Positions 23,697-32,359 of a DNA stretch of 64,000 nt are shown here, piece by piece. The notes beneath the pieces were generated by a model, which saw only the letters and a list, made by a program, of their open reading frames with translations, did no database searches and was not told the DNA's origin. The position numbers and the translations under genes are program-made. This DNA is from UBA6220 sp041651335 (GTDB taxonomy: Bacteria > Patescibacteriota > Minisyncoccia > Minisyncoccales > Minisyncoccaceae): contig JBAZJL010000001.1 of the NCBI GenBank assembly GCA_041651335.1, forward strand, positions 1 through 64,000, read 5' to 3'. Positions within the stretch are counted from its first letter, which is position 1. The number at the start of each line of letters is the position of its first letter.

Positions 23697-24218
23697 ATGA
23701 AAAAAGTAGCTATTGTTATTGCCTTTAAAGATTTTCGTGACGAAGAATATTTTTTTTCAAAACAAGTGTTAGAATTAAATGGAATAAAAACCGAAACTTT
23801 TAGCAACGAAAAGGGTTTGGCTATAGGAAGATTTGGAGGAGAAGCAATTGCAAAAAGCTTGGATGACTTAAATATCAGCGATTACGAAGCGATTATTTTT
23901 GTTGGCGGAAACGGAGCAATTATTTTTTTAGATAACGAAAAGTCGTATCATTTGATCAAAAAAGCTCAAAATGAGAATAAAATTATTGCCGCAATTTGCA
24001 TTGCTCCGATAATTTTAGCCAAAGCCGGAATATTAAAAAATAAAAAAGCTGTTGTTTGGTCATCTTCAATAGATAAGTCCGGAATTGAAATCATTAAAAA
24101 GAATCAAGGAATTTACGAAGAAAAGCCAGTAGTTGTTGATGGCAACATTATTACTAGCCAAAACCATGAAGCTGTTAAGCTTTTTGGACAAACAATTGTT
24201 GATTTTTTAAAAAAATAA
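23697..24218 (+). CDS. DJ-1/PfpI-family protein
   Basis: 173 residues. The nucleophile elbow is AAICIAPIILA (Cys about 101). Glu near the N terminus (FRDEEYFF) and VVVDGNIITSQNHEA complete the DJ-1/PfpI/YajL pattern. Proposed family roles are protease, deglycase or oxidative-stress chaperone. TATAAT at 23684-23689 is 7 nt before the ATG, a leaderless layout. It is 5 bp ahead of murD and probably co-transcribed, though a wall role is not implied. Confidence 0.88.
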   Translation: MKKVAIVIAFKDFRDEEYFFSKQVLELNGIKTETFSNEKGLAIGRFGGEAIAKSLDDLNISDYEAIIFVGGNGAIIFLDNEKSYHLIKKAQNENKIIAAICIAPIILAKAGILKNKKAVVWSSSIDKSGIEIIKKNQGIYEEKPVVVDGNIITSQNHEAVKLFGQTIVDFLKK

Positions 24219-24223
24219 ACCAA

Positions 24224-25543
24224 ATGAATCTAAAAAAATTAGAAAATAAAGAATTGCTTATTTTAGGAATCGGTCGAGAGGGCGCTGATTCTTTTGCTTT
24301 TTTTCGAAAAATATTTCCTAAAAAAACATTAGCCATTGCTGATCAAAAAACATTATCAACCCTTGACGATTCTTTAAAAAAAACATTAGAAAAAGATAAA
24401 AACATAAAATTAATCCTTGGTAAAAATTATCTTGCTTATTTAAAAAATTATGATGTTATTGTAAAATCTCCAGGCATAAAATACGAAAACATTAAAAAGT
24501 TTTTAAAAAAAGGCGCGCTCGTTACCAGTCAAACCCAATTATTTTTTGAAAATTGCCCGGCAAAAATTATCGGCATTACCGGCACCAAGGGAAAAAGCAC
24601 CACCTCTTCTTTAATCTATCATATTTTAAAAACAAACAAGTTTCGAGCTTATCTTTTAGGAAATATCGAGGTTCCGTCCCTTTCTTTTCTTTTAAAAATA
24701 AAGAAAAAAGATCATATTGTTTATGAGCTTTCTTCTCATCAGCTTCAATTTTTAGAAAAAAGCCCTAATTTGGCAATATTTTTAAATATTTATCCCGAGC
24801 ATTTGGACTATTATCAAAGCTTTAAACAATATTTTCAAGCAAAAGCAAATATTGCCAGATACCAGAAAAAAGCAGATTATTTTATTTTTAATCCAAAATT
24901 TTCTTTAATAAAAAATTTGGCTCAAAAATCGAAAGCAAAAAAAATATTGATTGATTCGAAAAAAATAAAAAAAATAATCAATCAAAATAAATTTTTGGAA
25001 AAAATTACTCATCCTGATAATTTAAGCGCTGTTTTTGAGACAGCAAAAATTTTAAAAATTTCATTAGAAAAAACAATTAAAGGCTTAAAAAGTTTTAAAC
25101 CATTGGAACATCGATTAGAATTTGTGGGGCAATACCAAAAAATAAAATTTTATGACGATTCTATTGCCACAATCCCAGAAGCTACTATTTTTGCCCTGGA
25201 TTCTTTGGGCGAATCAGTGGAAACATTAATTGCCGGGGGGTTTGATCGAGGAATTGAATTTACTAAAATATCAAAAAAAATTCCCAAAACAAAAATTAAG
25301 AATTTAATTCTTTTTCCCAGTTCTGGGCAAAAAATTTGGGCCGGAATTCCCATAGAACAAAAAAAGAAATTAAATCGTTTTTTTGTAAATGATATGGCCA
25401 GTGCAATTAAAATAGCTTTTGAGAAAACCAGTCCCAATAAAATCTGCCTTTTGTCTTGCGCTTCGCCCAGTTTTGGAATTTTTAAAAATTTTAAAGAAAG
25501 GGGAGATCAGTTTAAAAAATTTGTTAAACAATATGGTTCTTAA
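24224..25543 (+). CDS. murD: UDP-N-acetylmuramoyl-L-alanine--glutamate ligase (MurD, possibly MurD2-type)
   Basis: 439 residues. N-terminal LLILGIGREGADS, ATP loop IIGITGTKGKSTTSSLIYH, YELSSHQLQFLE, NIYPEHLDYY, and the C-terminal FYDDSIATIPEAT are Mur-ligase features of MurD. It adds glutamate to UDP-MurNAc-L-Ala. If the neighbour at 21990 is MurL, this enzyme would add L-Glu (MurD2); D- or L-specificity cannot be read here. The 3' end overlaps ftsW by 11 bp. Confidence 0.9.
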   Translation: MNLKKLENKELLILGIGREGADSFAFFRKIFPKKTLAIADQKTLSTLDDSLKKTLEKDKNIKLILGKNYLAYLKNYDVIVKSPGIKYENIKKFLKKGALVTSQTQLFFENCPAKIIGITGTKGKSTTSSLIYHILKTNKFRAYLLGNIEVPSLSFLLKIKKKDHIVYELSSHQLQFLEKSPNLAIFLNIYPEHLDYYQSFKQYFQAKANIARYQKKADYFIFNPKFSLIKNLAQKSKAKKILIDSKKIKKIINQNKFLEKITHPDNLSAVFETAKILKISLEKTIKGLKSFKPLEHRLEFVGQYQKIKFYDDSIATIPEATIFALDSLGESVETLIAGGFDRGIEFTKISKKIPKTKIKNLILFPSSGQKIWAGIPIEQKKKLNRFFVNDMASAIKIAFEKTSPNKICLLSCASPSFGIFKNFKERGDQFKKFVKQYGS

Positions 25544-26624
25544 AAAAAGGAACAAGCCTAATATTACTCTTTTGGTTTCTATTTTTTTATTGATTTTAAT
25601 AGGTATTTTGGCTTTAACTACTGCCTCTGCGCCCTTATCGATTCAAGCGGGAAATTCTCCAGCCCATTATCTTTTTAATCAGCTAATTCGCGGATTAATT
25701 CCTGGATTAATTTTAGGGTTTATTGCTTTTAAAATTCCTCTTAGTTTTTATAGAAAATATAGTTTGGTTTTTTTTATTTTTACTGTTATATTAATGTTTG
25801 CGGTTTTTGTTCCCGGGCTTTCTAAAACTGAAGGCGGAGCAACGCGCTGGCTAAATTTGGGATTTACCACTCTTCAGCCTTCAGAATTTTTAAAGCTTTC
25901 CACTATTTTATATCTTTCCGCAATTTTAAGTGCTGGTCGAACAGCAAAGAAAAAGATTGGTCCATTCCTTCTTGTTTTAGGAATAATTGGTTTTGCTCTT
26001 TTTTTACAATCAAATTTAAGCACTTTGGTTATTATTGGCTCTATTGCTTGCATTATTTTTTTCTGTGCCGAAACTCCTTTTTTATATAATCTATTTATTT
26101 GGCTTTTTGGATCTTCGATTGTCGGAACAATGATTTATTTCGAACCATATCGAATGAAAAGATTTATTACTTATCTTGATCCCAACAATGATCCCTTATC
26201 TACTGGTTATCACATAAATCAATCTTTAACTGCTATTGGGTCTGGGGGATTATTTGGATCTGGGTTAGGATTTAGCTCTCAAAAATCATTTTTACCCGAA
26301 GCAAGCTCAGACTCTATTTTTGCTATTTTTGCTGAAGAAACAGGATTTATTGGCTGCTTTCTTTTAATTGTTTGTTTTTTTGCTTTTACTATTACTTCTT
26401 TTGTTATTTCCAAAAAAAGCCTAGACAGTTTTAACAGGCTAGTTGCGGTTGGAATCGGGTTCTGGCTAACCATTCAAGCCCTGGTAAATATCAGCGCTAT
26501 GACTGGTCTAATGCCTTTAAGTGGCACGCCCTTACCGTTTATTACTGGCGGCGGAACTCATTTGATAATAGAATTGATTGCTTGCGGAATCCTTTTAAAA
26601 ATTTCTACAGAAGTTAAAGAATAA
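25533..26624 (+). CDS. ftsW: SEDS peptidoglycan polymerase (FtsW/RodA family)
   Basis: 363 residues from the ATG at 25533, overlapping murD; longer frames start inside murD. Ten hydrophobic segments. Family motifs: GGATRWLNLG, FQPSE-like LQPSEFLKLS, the YFEPYRMKRF segment, YHINQSLTAIGSGGLFG and GLMPLSGTPLPFITGGGT. It polymerises lipid II glycan chains at division or elongation. Position between murD and murG favours FtsW. Confidence 0.93.
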   Translation: MVLKKRNKPNITLLVSIFLLILIGILALTTASAPLSIQAGNSPAHYLFNQLIRGLIPGLILGFIAFKIPLSFYRKYSLVFFIFTVILMFAVFVPGLSKTEGGATRWLNLGFTTLQPSEFLKLSTILYLSAILSAGRTAKKKIGPFLLVLGIIGFALFLQSNLSTLVIIGSIACIIFFCAETPFLYNLFIWLFGSSIVGTMIYFEPYRMKRFITYLDPNNDPLSTGYHINQSLTAIGSGGLFGSGLGFSSQKSFLPEASSDSIFAIFAEETGFIGCFLLIVCFFAFTITSFVISKKSLDSFNRLVAVGIGFWLTIQALVNISAMTGLMPLSGTPLPFITGGGTHLIIELIACGILLKISTEVKE

Positions 26625-26650
26625 TTAAAATTAATTGTTTAAATCATCTC

Positions 26651-26679
26651 TTGCTCGCAAGCTTTTAATTTTGTATAGT
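26651..26679 (+). promoter_or_regulatory. Leaderless-type promoter of murG
   Basis: TTGCTC (26651-26656), 17 bp, TATAGT (26674-26679); ATG at 26686, 6 nt beyond the -10. Confidence 0.6.
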
Positions 26680-26685
26680 TAATTT

Positions 26686-27813
26686 ATGAAAATATTATTT
26701 ACCGGGGGCGGATCCGGAGGCCACATTTTTCCAATAATTGCTATTAGCCGAGAACTGAAAAGACGCTGTGCTCAAAAAATAGAATTATCATATATGGGTC
26801 CGGAAGACGAATTTTCTTCAAAATTATTTTTCAAAGAAAGCTTGAAAACTTATTTTATTCTTTCTGGAAAAGTCCGAAGATATTTTAATCTTAAATCTTT
26901 TTTTCAAAACATTGTTGATTTTTTTATTAAAATTCCTTTGGGAACAATCCAAGCATTTTTAATTCTTTTTTTTACTGCTCCGGATTTAATTTTTAGTAAA
27001 GGAGGATATGGATCGTTTCCTGCGGTTGTTGCTGGTTGGTGTTTAGGAATTCCAATCATAATGCACGAATCTGATGTTGCTCCAGGGCTGGCAAATAAAA
27101 TTCTCAGTCGTTTTAGCCAAACTGTTTTTGTTTCTTTTCCTTTAAAAGAGACTGAATATTTTCCATTTCAAAAAATGATTTTTACCGGCAACCCTATTCG
27201 TTCTGATTTGTTAAAAATAAATAAAGAAATTGCTCAAAAAGAACTGAGTATCGTTTCAACCAAGCCAATTATTCTTATTTTAGGAGGTTCCCAGGGAAGC
27301 TTTCGAATCAATAGTTTGATTTTTCAAATCTTGCCCCAATTGATTAAAAAATTTGAAATAATCCATCAAACAGGATATGCTGATTTTGAAAGAGCGCAAG
27401 AGAATATAGCTACTTTTATTCCCAAAGAATTGCAGAACCATTGCCACTTATATCCTTTTTTAAATGAGCTTCAATTAAAAAGCGGGCTTTGTTTGGCAGA
27501 ATGTGTAATCAGCAGGGCAGGGGCAGGCATTATTTTTGAAATCGCTGCTTTTAAAAAACCAAGCATTTTAATTCCTTTGCCTGAATCTGCCCAAAACCAT
27601 CAAGTAAAAAATGCCTATGCTTATGCTAAATCAGGTGCTGGAATCGTAATCGAGGAAAGCAATTTAACTCCTAATTTTTTTCTGGAAACCGTGCTTAATT
27701 TATATACTTTTGGCAATTTTGAAATTATGAGCCGAGCCGCGGAAAAATTAAAACTTCAGGATGCTACTAATAATATTGTTGATTATTTAATAAATTATTT
27801 CGAAAAAAAATAA
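26686..27813 (+). CDS. murG: UDP-GlcNAc:lipid I GlcNAc transferase
   Basis: 375 residues, GT28 family. N-terminal FTGGGSGGHIFP binds the lipid phosphate; the second domain has ILILGGSQGS and the donor site ISRAGAGIIFEIAAFKKPSILIP. It converts lipid I to lipid II at the inner face of the membrane. Last visible wall gene of the cluster; its stop TAA shares its last base with the gltX ATG. Confidence 0.95.
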   Translation: MKILFTGGGSGGHIFPIIAISRELKRRCAQKIELSYMGPEDEFSSKLFFKESLKTYFILSGKVRRYFNLKSFFQNIVDFFIKIPLGTIQAFLILFFTAPDLIFSKGGYGSFPAVVAGWCLGIPIIMHESDVAPGLANKILSRFSQTVFVSFPLKETEYFPFQKMIFTGNPIRSDLLKINKEIAQKELSIVSTKPIILILGGSQGSFRINSLIFQILPQLIKKFEIIHQTGYADFERAQENIATFIPKELQNHCHLYPFLNELQLKSGLCLAECVISRAGAGIIFEIAAFKKPSILIPLPESAQNHQVKNAYAYAKSGAGIVIEESNLTPNFFLETVLNLYTFGNFEIMSRAAEKLKLQDATNNIVDYLINYFEKK

Positions 27814-29372
27814 TGATTGCAAAAAAAGAAAATCCAATAATTAGAACAAGATTCGCCCCGTCTCCAACGGGCCATGTTCATATTGGCAGTTTGCGAACCG
27901 CACTTTTTAATTATTTATTGGCTCGTCAAAAAAAAGGACAATTTATCTTAAGAATCGAAGACACTGATAAAGAAAGATCAAAAACAGAATGGGAATATGA
28001 ATTGATTAAGATTTTTGAATGGCTTCAGCTTAACTGGGATGAGGGTCCGATTTTGCCCAAAGATTTAGACATTAATCCAGCTGATTATCAGCCTGATTAT
28101 CTTGGCGCTTTTGCTCCATATCGCCAAAGCGAAAGAAAAAATATTTATCGAAAATATCTTCAAAAAATGATTGAGGAAGGCACGGCTTATTATTGTTTTT
28201 GCAACAAAGAAGATGTGGAAGCAGAAAAACAATATTTAATGTCTATTGGCGAAGCCCCTGTTTATCGAGGAAAATGCCGAAATTTAAAACCCGAACAAAT
28301 AGCCGAATACTTAAAACAAGGAAAGCCTTCGGTTATTAGATTTAAATGCCCGGCTAATCGAAAAATATCTTTTAATGATTTAATTAAAGGCCCGATTGAA
28401 TTTAATTCTGATATTTTAGGAGATTTTGTGATTGCTAAAGATTTGGATAATGCTTTATATAATTTTACCGTGGTTGTTGATGATTCGGAAATGCAAATCA
28501 GCCATGTTATTCGCGGTGACGAACACTTAAGTAATGCGCCCAAGCAAATTCTTTTGATTCAGGCTTTGGGTTTAAATCAGCCGGAATATGCGCACATTCC
28601 TTTGATTCTTAGTGCAAACAAAAAAAAATTAAGTAAACGTGATGGAAAGACTTCGGTGGTTGACTACAAAGAAGAAGGATATCTGCCCGATGCTTTGATA
28701 AATTTTATTGCTTTTTTGGGCTGGAATCCGGGAACAGAAAAAGAAATCTATTCCTTAGAAGAACTAATTACTGATTTTTCTTTAGAAAAAATTCAAAAAG
28801 CTGGAGCAATTTTTAATTTGGAAAAACTGGATTGGATTAATGGATTTTATATTCGACGCAAGCCTTTGGCTGATCTTACCCAAACGCTGGTTCCTTATTT
28901 GGAAAAAGCTGGATTAATCACAGAAAAAGCTCCCGAGTTTTACGAAATTATAGATACAGGAGAAGAAGTGTCTTTTGAATACCTTTGCAAGATTGTCGCG
29001 CTTTATCAAGAACGGCTTAAAAAGCTTTCCGAAATCATCGATCTTGTTGATTTATTTTTTAAACAAACTTTATCTTACGAAAAAAACCTTTTATTATGGA
29101 AACAAATGACTGACTCGGAATTAGCGCTTTCTTTAAATAAATGTTTAGAGATATTATCTTTGCTTGAAGAAAAAGATTTTAATAAAGAGAAATTGGAACA
29201 AGTTTTATTGCCCGAAGCAGAAAAAATGCCAAATCGCGGAAATTTATTGTGGCCATTAAGAGTAGCTTTAAGTGGAAAGAAAAATTCTGCTGGGCCAATG
29301 GAAATCGCTGAAGTTTTAGGAAAAGAAAAAACCCTTTTCCGAATAAAAAAAGCCCTGGAATTACTTACTTAA
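27813..29372 (+). CDS. gltX: Glutamyl-tRNA synthetase
   Basis: 519 residues. Class I signatures: RFAPSPTGHVHIGSLRTALF (HIGH variant HIGS) and KKKLSKRDG (KMSKS). The catalytic core is followed by the helical anticodon-binding domain. With gatC, gatA and gatB in the window and no GlnRS seen, it is probably the non-discriminating form that also charges tRNA-Gln with Glu; that is inferred. Directly coupled to murG (TAATG) and 3 bp before a secreted protein gene. Confidence 0.95.
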   Translation: MIAKKENPIIRTRFAPSPTGHVHIGSLRTALFNYLLARQKKGQFILRIEDTDKERSKTEWEYELIKIFEWLQLNWDEGPILPKDLDINPADYQPDYLGAFAPYRQSERKNIYRKYLQKMIEEGTAYYCFCNKEDVEAEKQYLMSIGEAPVYRGKCRNLKPEQIAEYLKQGKPSVIRFKCPANRKISFNDLIKGPIEFNSDILGDFVIAKDLDNALYNFTVVVDDSEMQISHVIRGDEHLSNAPKQILLIQALGLNQPEYAHIPLILSANKKKLSKRDGKTSVVDYKEEGYLPDALINFIAFLGWNPGTEKEIYSLEELITDFSLEKIQKAGAIFNLEKLDWINGFYIRRKPLADLTQTLVPYLEKAGLITEKAPEFYEIIDTGEEVSFEYLCKIVALYQERLKKLSEIIDLVDLFFKQTLSYEKNLLLWKQMTDSELALSLNKCLEILSLLEEKDFNKEKLEQVLLPEAEKMPNRGNLLWPLRVALSGKKNSAGPMEIAEVLGKEKTLFRIKKALELLT

Positions 29373-29375
29373 AAT

Positions 29376-29768
29376 ATGGCAATTAAAAAATTTTTTATTA
29401 TTTTCTTTTTCTTTGCTTGTTTTTTGGGCTTGTTTTGCTTAAATGCTCAAGTTTCAAGCGAACCAATAGAGCTGGAAAATCAAACCCAAGCCGAGCCCGA
29501 AGACTCAGAAACACAAATCAATAATCCAGTTGATTGGGAAAAAACAAAAGAAACAATCGATAAAAACTTGCCCCAAGCAATTGTAAAATTCAAGGAATGG
29601 GTCGGGCCTTTTACGGAAAACATAATCCAAACAATCGAAGCCTGGATGACCGAAAATATGCCAGCAGCAAAAAAAGAATTTTTAGAAGACATCCAATCCT
29701 TGCCTAAAGAGCTTTGGAATTCTGCTGGAGGAATCTGGGCCTGGATAGCTAATTTTTTTAAAAAATAA
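29376..29768 (+). CDS. Small exported hypothetical protein
   Basis: 130 residues. Signal peptide at the N terminus: MAIKKF then about 16 hydrophobic residues, with FCLNAQVSS near a possible cleavage site. A Glu/Gln-rich acidic linker (about 30-50) follows. The rest is amphipathic helix with many Trp residues (EAWMTENMPA, GGIWAWIANFF). Likely envelope-associated; not recognised. Probably translated from the gltX transcript. Confidence 0.65.
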   Translation: MAIKKFFIIFFFFACFLGLFCLNAQVSSEPIELENQTQAEPEDSETQINNPVDWEKTKETIDKNLPQAIVKFKEWVGPFTENIIQTIEAWMTENMPAAKKEFLEDIQSLPKELWNSAGGIWAWIANFFKK

Positions 29769-29769
29769 G

Positions 29770-29798
29770 TTGCTCTAAATTGTTTAATAAGATATTAT
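29770..29798 (+). promoter_or_regulatory. Leaderless-type promoter of gatCA
   Basis: TTGCTC (29770-29775), 17 bp, TATTAT (29793-29798), ATG at 29805, 6 nt beyond. Confidence 0.6.
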
Positions 29799-29804
29799 AA
29801 ATTT

Positions 29805-30092
29805 ATGATTTCCGAAGAAATTGTTAAAAAAATAGCCGCGCTTTCTTATTTAAAAATAGAAGAAAACGAATTAAAAAAATTCGAACAAGATTTTTCTTCG
29901 ATTTTGGAATACGTAAATAAATTAAAAGAATTAGACACCCAAGCAATCGAAGAAACAGCGGGCATGGCTCATCATAGCAATATTTTTCGCGCCGATCAGC
30001 CCGAAGTTTTTGCTAATCAGGATTTATTGGATTTAATGCCTCGCCGAAAAGATAATTATTTAGAGGTTAAAAAGATATTAAACAATGATTGA
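29805..30092 (+). CDS. gatC: Asp/Glu-tRNA amidotransferase subunit C
   Basis: 95 residues, standard length. Contains the family core SYLKIEENELKKFEQDFSSI, LKELDTQ, and the C-terminal VFANQDLLDLMPRRKDNYLEV. GatC clamps GatA and GatB in the heterotrimer that amidates Glu-tRNA-Gln and Asp-tRNA-Asn. Overlaps gatA by 8 bp, implying translational coupling. Confidence 0.93.
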   Translation: MISEEIVKKIAALSYLKIEENELKKFEQDFSSILEYVNKLKELDTQAIEETAGMAHHSNIFRADQPEVFANQDLLDLMPRRKDNYLEVKKILNND

Positions 30093-31524
30093 TTTAGAAA
30101 AATTAACTATTAGCCAAGCAAGGCAGGGCTTAAAAAATAAAGAATATTCAGCCGTAGAACTAACTACTGCTTATTTGGATAAAATAAAAAAAATTGACTC
30201 CAACATAAAATCATATCTTTGGATTACCGAAGACTTGGCCATAAAACAGGCAGCTTTAGCTGATGAAATGATTGCCAAAAACACAGACCTTCCTTTAACT
30301 GGAATTCCTTGCGCCATTAAAGACAATATTATGGTGAGAGGCGAAAAATGCACAGCTGGTTCAAAATTTTTGGAAAATTATATCGCCCCTTACGACGCTA
30401 CTGTTATTGAAAAATTAAAACATCAAGGAGCGATTTTTTTGGGCAAAACAAATATGGATGAATTTGCTATGGGCTCGTCTTGCGAAAACTCGGCTTATTT
30501 CCCAACTAAAAATCCTCACGACCTAGAGCGCGTTCCCGGGGGAAGCTCGGGTGGTTCGGCAGCAGCTGTGGCTGCCAATTTATGTCTTTTTGCCCTAGGT
30601 TCAGATACGGGTGGATCAATCAGACAGCCAGCTTCTTTTTGTGGCGTTTCGGGCATTAAACCAACTTATGGCACTGTTTCCCGTTACGGAGTAATTGCTT
30701 TTGCTTCTTCGCTAGATCAAGTTGGCCCAATTGCAAAAAACTCGAAAGATTGCCAAACTGTTTTCGAAGCTATTAGAGGAAAAAGTAAAAACGACTCAAC
30801 CACTATTGATTTTCCTGATTCAAAAAAAGACTGGGAAATAAAAGGATTAAAAATCGGAGTCCCTAAAGAATATTTTGGCCAAGGCCTTGATCCTGAAATT
30901 GAAAAATCAATAAAACAGGCGCTTGATTTTTATAAACAAAATGGAGCAGAAATAATCGAAATAAGCTTGCCATATACTGATTATGCCCTGGCTTGTTATT
31001 ATATTATTGCTCCCTCGGAAGCCAGTGCTAACTTAGCAAAATTTGATGGAATTAGATTTAGTGAAATAAAAAAAATGGCCGAAACAGAGGATTTGCTTGA
31101 TTTTTATCTTCAAAACCGATCACTTGGCTTTGGAAAAGAAGTAAAAAAAAGAATAATGCTTGGCACTTATACTTTATCGGCCGGATATTATGATGCTTAT
31201 TATAAAAAAGCCCTTCAAGTAAGAACATTGATTAAAAATGATTTTGAGCAAGCTTTTAAAAAAGTAGATTTAATTATGGGTCCCACTTCTCCAGTCTTGC
31301 CTTTTAAAATTAATGAAAAAGCAGATGATCCTTTGGCAATGTATCTTTCCGATGTTTATACCGTGGCCGTGCCTTTAGCAGGATTACCAGGAATGTCTAT
31401 TCCTTGCGGTTGGACAAAAAACCTTCCAATCGGGCTGCAACTAATTGCGCCGGCATTTAAGGAAAATTTAATTTTCGAAACCGCTGATTTTTTTGAAAAA
31501 AATTATGGACTTAGAACAAATTAA
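30085..31524 (+). CDS. gatA: Asp/Glu-tRNA amidotransferase subunit A
   Basis: 479 residues, amidase signature enzyme. The catalytic Lys-Ser-cisSer set is visible: AIKDNIMVRG (Lys), GGSSGGSAAAVAA and SDTGGSIRQPASFCG. It releases ammonia from glutamine and feeds it to GatB. Coupled to gatC; gatB is 11.5 kb away at 43059, so the operon is split. Confidence 0.95.
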   Translation: MIDLEKLTISQARQGLKNKEYSAVELTTAYLDKIKKIDSNIKSYLWITEDLAIKQAALADEMIAKNTDLPLTGIPCAIKDNIMVRGEKCTAGSKFLENYIAPYDATVIEKLKHQGAIFLGKTNMDEFAMGSSCENSAYFPTKNPHDLERVPGGSSGGSAAAVAANLCLFALGSDTGGSIRQPASFCGVSGIKPTYGTVSRYGVIAFASSLDQVGPIAKNSKDCQTVFEAIRGKSKNDSTTIDFPDSKKDWEIKGLKIGVPKEYFGQGLDPEIEKSIKQALDFYKQNGAEIIEISLPYTDYALACYYIIAPSEASANLAKFDGIRFSEIKKMAETEDLLDFYLQNRSLGFGKEVKKRIMLGTYTLSAGYYDAYYKKALQVRTLIKNDFEQAFKKVDLIMGPTSPVLPFKINEKADDPLAMYLSDVYTVAVPLAGLPGMSIPCGWTKNLPIGLQLIAPAFKENLIFETADFFEKNYGLRTN

Positions 31525-32026
31525 CAATTTTTTATCATCTGCTGAATTAAATGGCGCCTTGCTTCCGTTTAAAGTGGTTTTTATTTTGATTACCATTGCT
31601 TTTATGATTTTGTCTACTTATTATTTAATCAAGCAGGTTTTTTTCCTGGCAGAAAAGAATCGTATTTTCAAAGATTTTATGCGACCTTCTTTTGACCAAA
31701 GCACTTATATTTTTAACCGCTGGCAACAAATCCTGAATTTTTTAGCAAAAAAAACAGACCTTGATTATAAAGCAGCAATTATGAATATGGAGGGAATGCT
31801 TTATGATATTTTTAAAGCCTTGAAATATCAGGGCGGTGATTTAAAAGAATTGTTGCCCGAAATCAGAGAAAAAAATAAATTTAAAAGCGCCGAAACAATT
31901 GAAGCCATTGTTTATTTATCTGGCAAATTAAAAAATGATCCCACCTATAGAATTGATCCGGAAATTACAGAAAAATTAGCGATTGACATTAAAGACATTT
32001 TAACCAAGTTAAAAATAATCAATTAA
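31505..32026 (+). CDS. Single-span membrane protein, hypothetical
   Basis: 173 residues from the ATG at 31505, overlapping the end of gatA by 20 bp. One membrane segment (about 24-45: FKVVFILITIAFMILSTYYL) with a short N-terminal tail outside and a helical, charged cytoplasmic domain (DYKAAIMNMEGMLYDIFKAL, then YQGGDLKELLPEIREKNKFK). Resembles membrane proteins common in Patescibacteria but the function is not known. Confidence 0.65.
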   Translation: MDLEQINNFLSSAELNGALLPFKVVFILITIAFMILSTYYLIKQVFFLAEKNRIFKDFMRPSFDQSTYIFNRWQQILNFLAKKTDLDYKAAIMNMEGMLYDIFKALKYQGGDLKELLPEIREKNKFKSAETIEAIVYLSGKLKNDPTYRIDPEITEKLAIDIKDILTKLKIIN

Positions 32027-32045
32027 AAATTTTCTCTAAAAACAA

Positions 32046-32080
32046 AAGAGTTTTTTCAAAGCTCTTGCTTTTATTTGTTT
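32046..32080 (+). terminator. Terminator after the gatCA unit
   Basis: AAGAG/CTCTT stem with a T-rich loop, followed by GCTTTTATTTG. Moderate strength. The -35 of the tRNA promoter lies in its right arm. Confidence 0.5.
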
Positions 32081-32092
32081 TTTTGCTAAAAT
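32065..32092 (+). promoter_or_regulatory. Promoter of the tRNA cluster
   Basis: TTGCTT (32065-32070), 16 bp, TAAAAT (32087-32092); the first tRNA begins 13 nt later. Confidence 0.55.
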
Positions 32093-32104
32093 ACATTTAC
32101 TTAT

Positions 32105-32175
32105 AGCGGTTTAGAGGAGTAGTACCTCGCCAGTCTCATAAGCTGGAGACCCTGGTGCAATTCCAGGAACCGCAA
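32105..32175 (+). tRNA. Initiator tRNA-fMet (CAU), divergent
   Basis: 71 nt. Acceptor AGCGGTT/AACCGCA leaves A1-A72 unpaired. The D stem is GAGG/CCTC with an A11-T24 pair. Together with the CGCAA 3' end these are initiator features. The anticodon stem is CCAGT/GCTGG with loop CTCATAA, so the three G-C pairs at 29-31/39-41 of nearly all initiators are absent. The D loop AGTAGTA has A18-G19 and the T loop TGCAATT has G55. No CCA is encoded. Confidence 0.85.
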
Positions 32176-32186
32176 CATATATTTTT

Positions 32187-32258
32187 GCCTGAGTAGCTCA
32201 GTGGCAGAGCACTCGTTTCATAAGCGAGAGTGCGTGAGTTCAATCCTCACCTCAGGCA
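32187..32258 (+). tRNA. tRNA-Met (CAU), elongator (or Ile-CAU)
   Basis: 72 nt. Acceptor GCCTGAG/CTCAGGC, D stem GCTC/GAGC, anticodon loop TTCATAA (32217-32223), T loop TTCAATC. G1-C72 is paired, so it is not the initiator. Ile2 (lysidine-modified CAU) cannot be excluded by sequence alone. No CCA encoded. Confidence 0.9.
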
Positions 32259-32282
32259 CTTAATTCGCTTGAAAATATTATT

Positions 32283-32359
32283 GGATCCGTAGCGAAATTG
32301 GTTATCGCGCCTCCCTGTCACGGAGGAGACTGCCGGTTCGAGCCCGGTCGGGTCCGCCA
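32283..32359 (+). tRNA. tRNA-Asp (GUC)
   Basis: 77 nt including an encoded CCA. Acceptor GGATCCG/CGGGTCC, anticodon loop CTGTCAC, T loop TTCGAGC, G73. The last 17 nt (from 32343) and the following bases are copied at 32523 and 32704 as part of a 180-bp tandem repeat. Confidence 0.95.
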
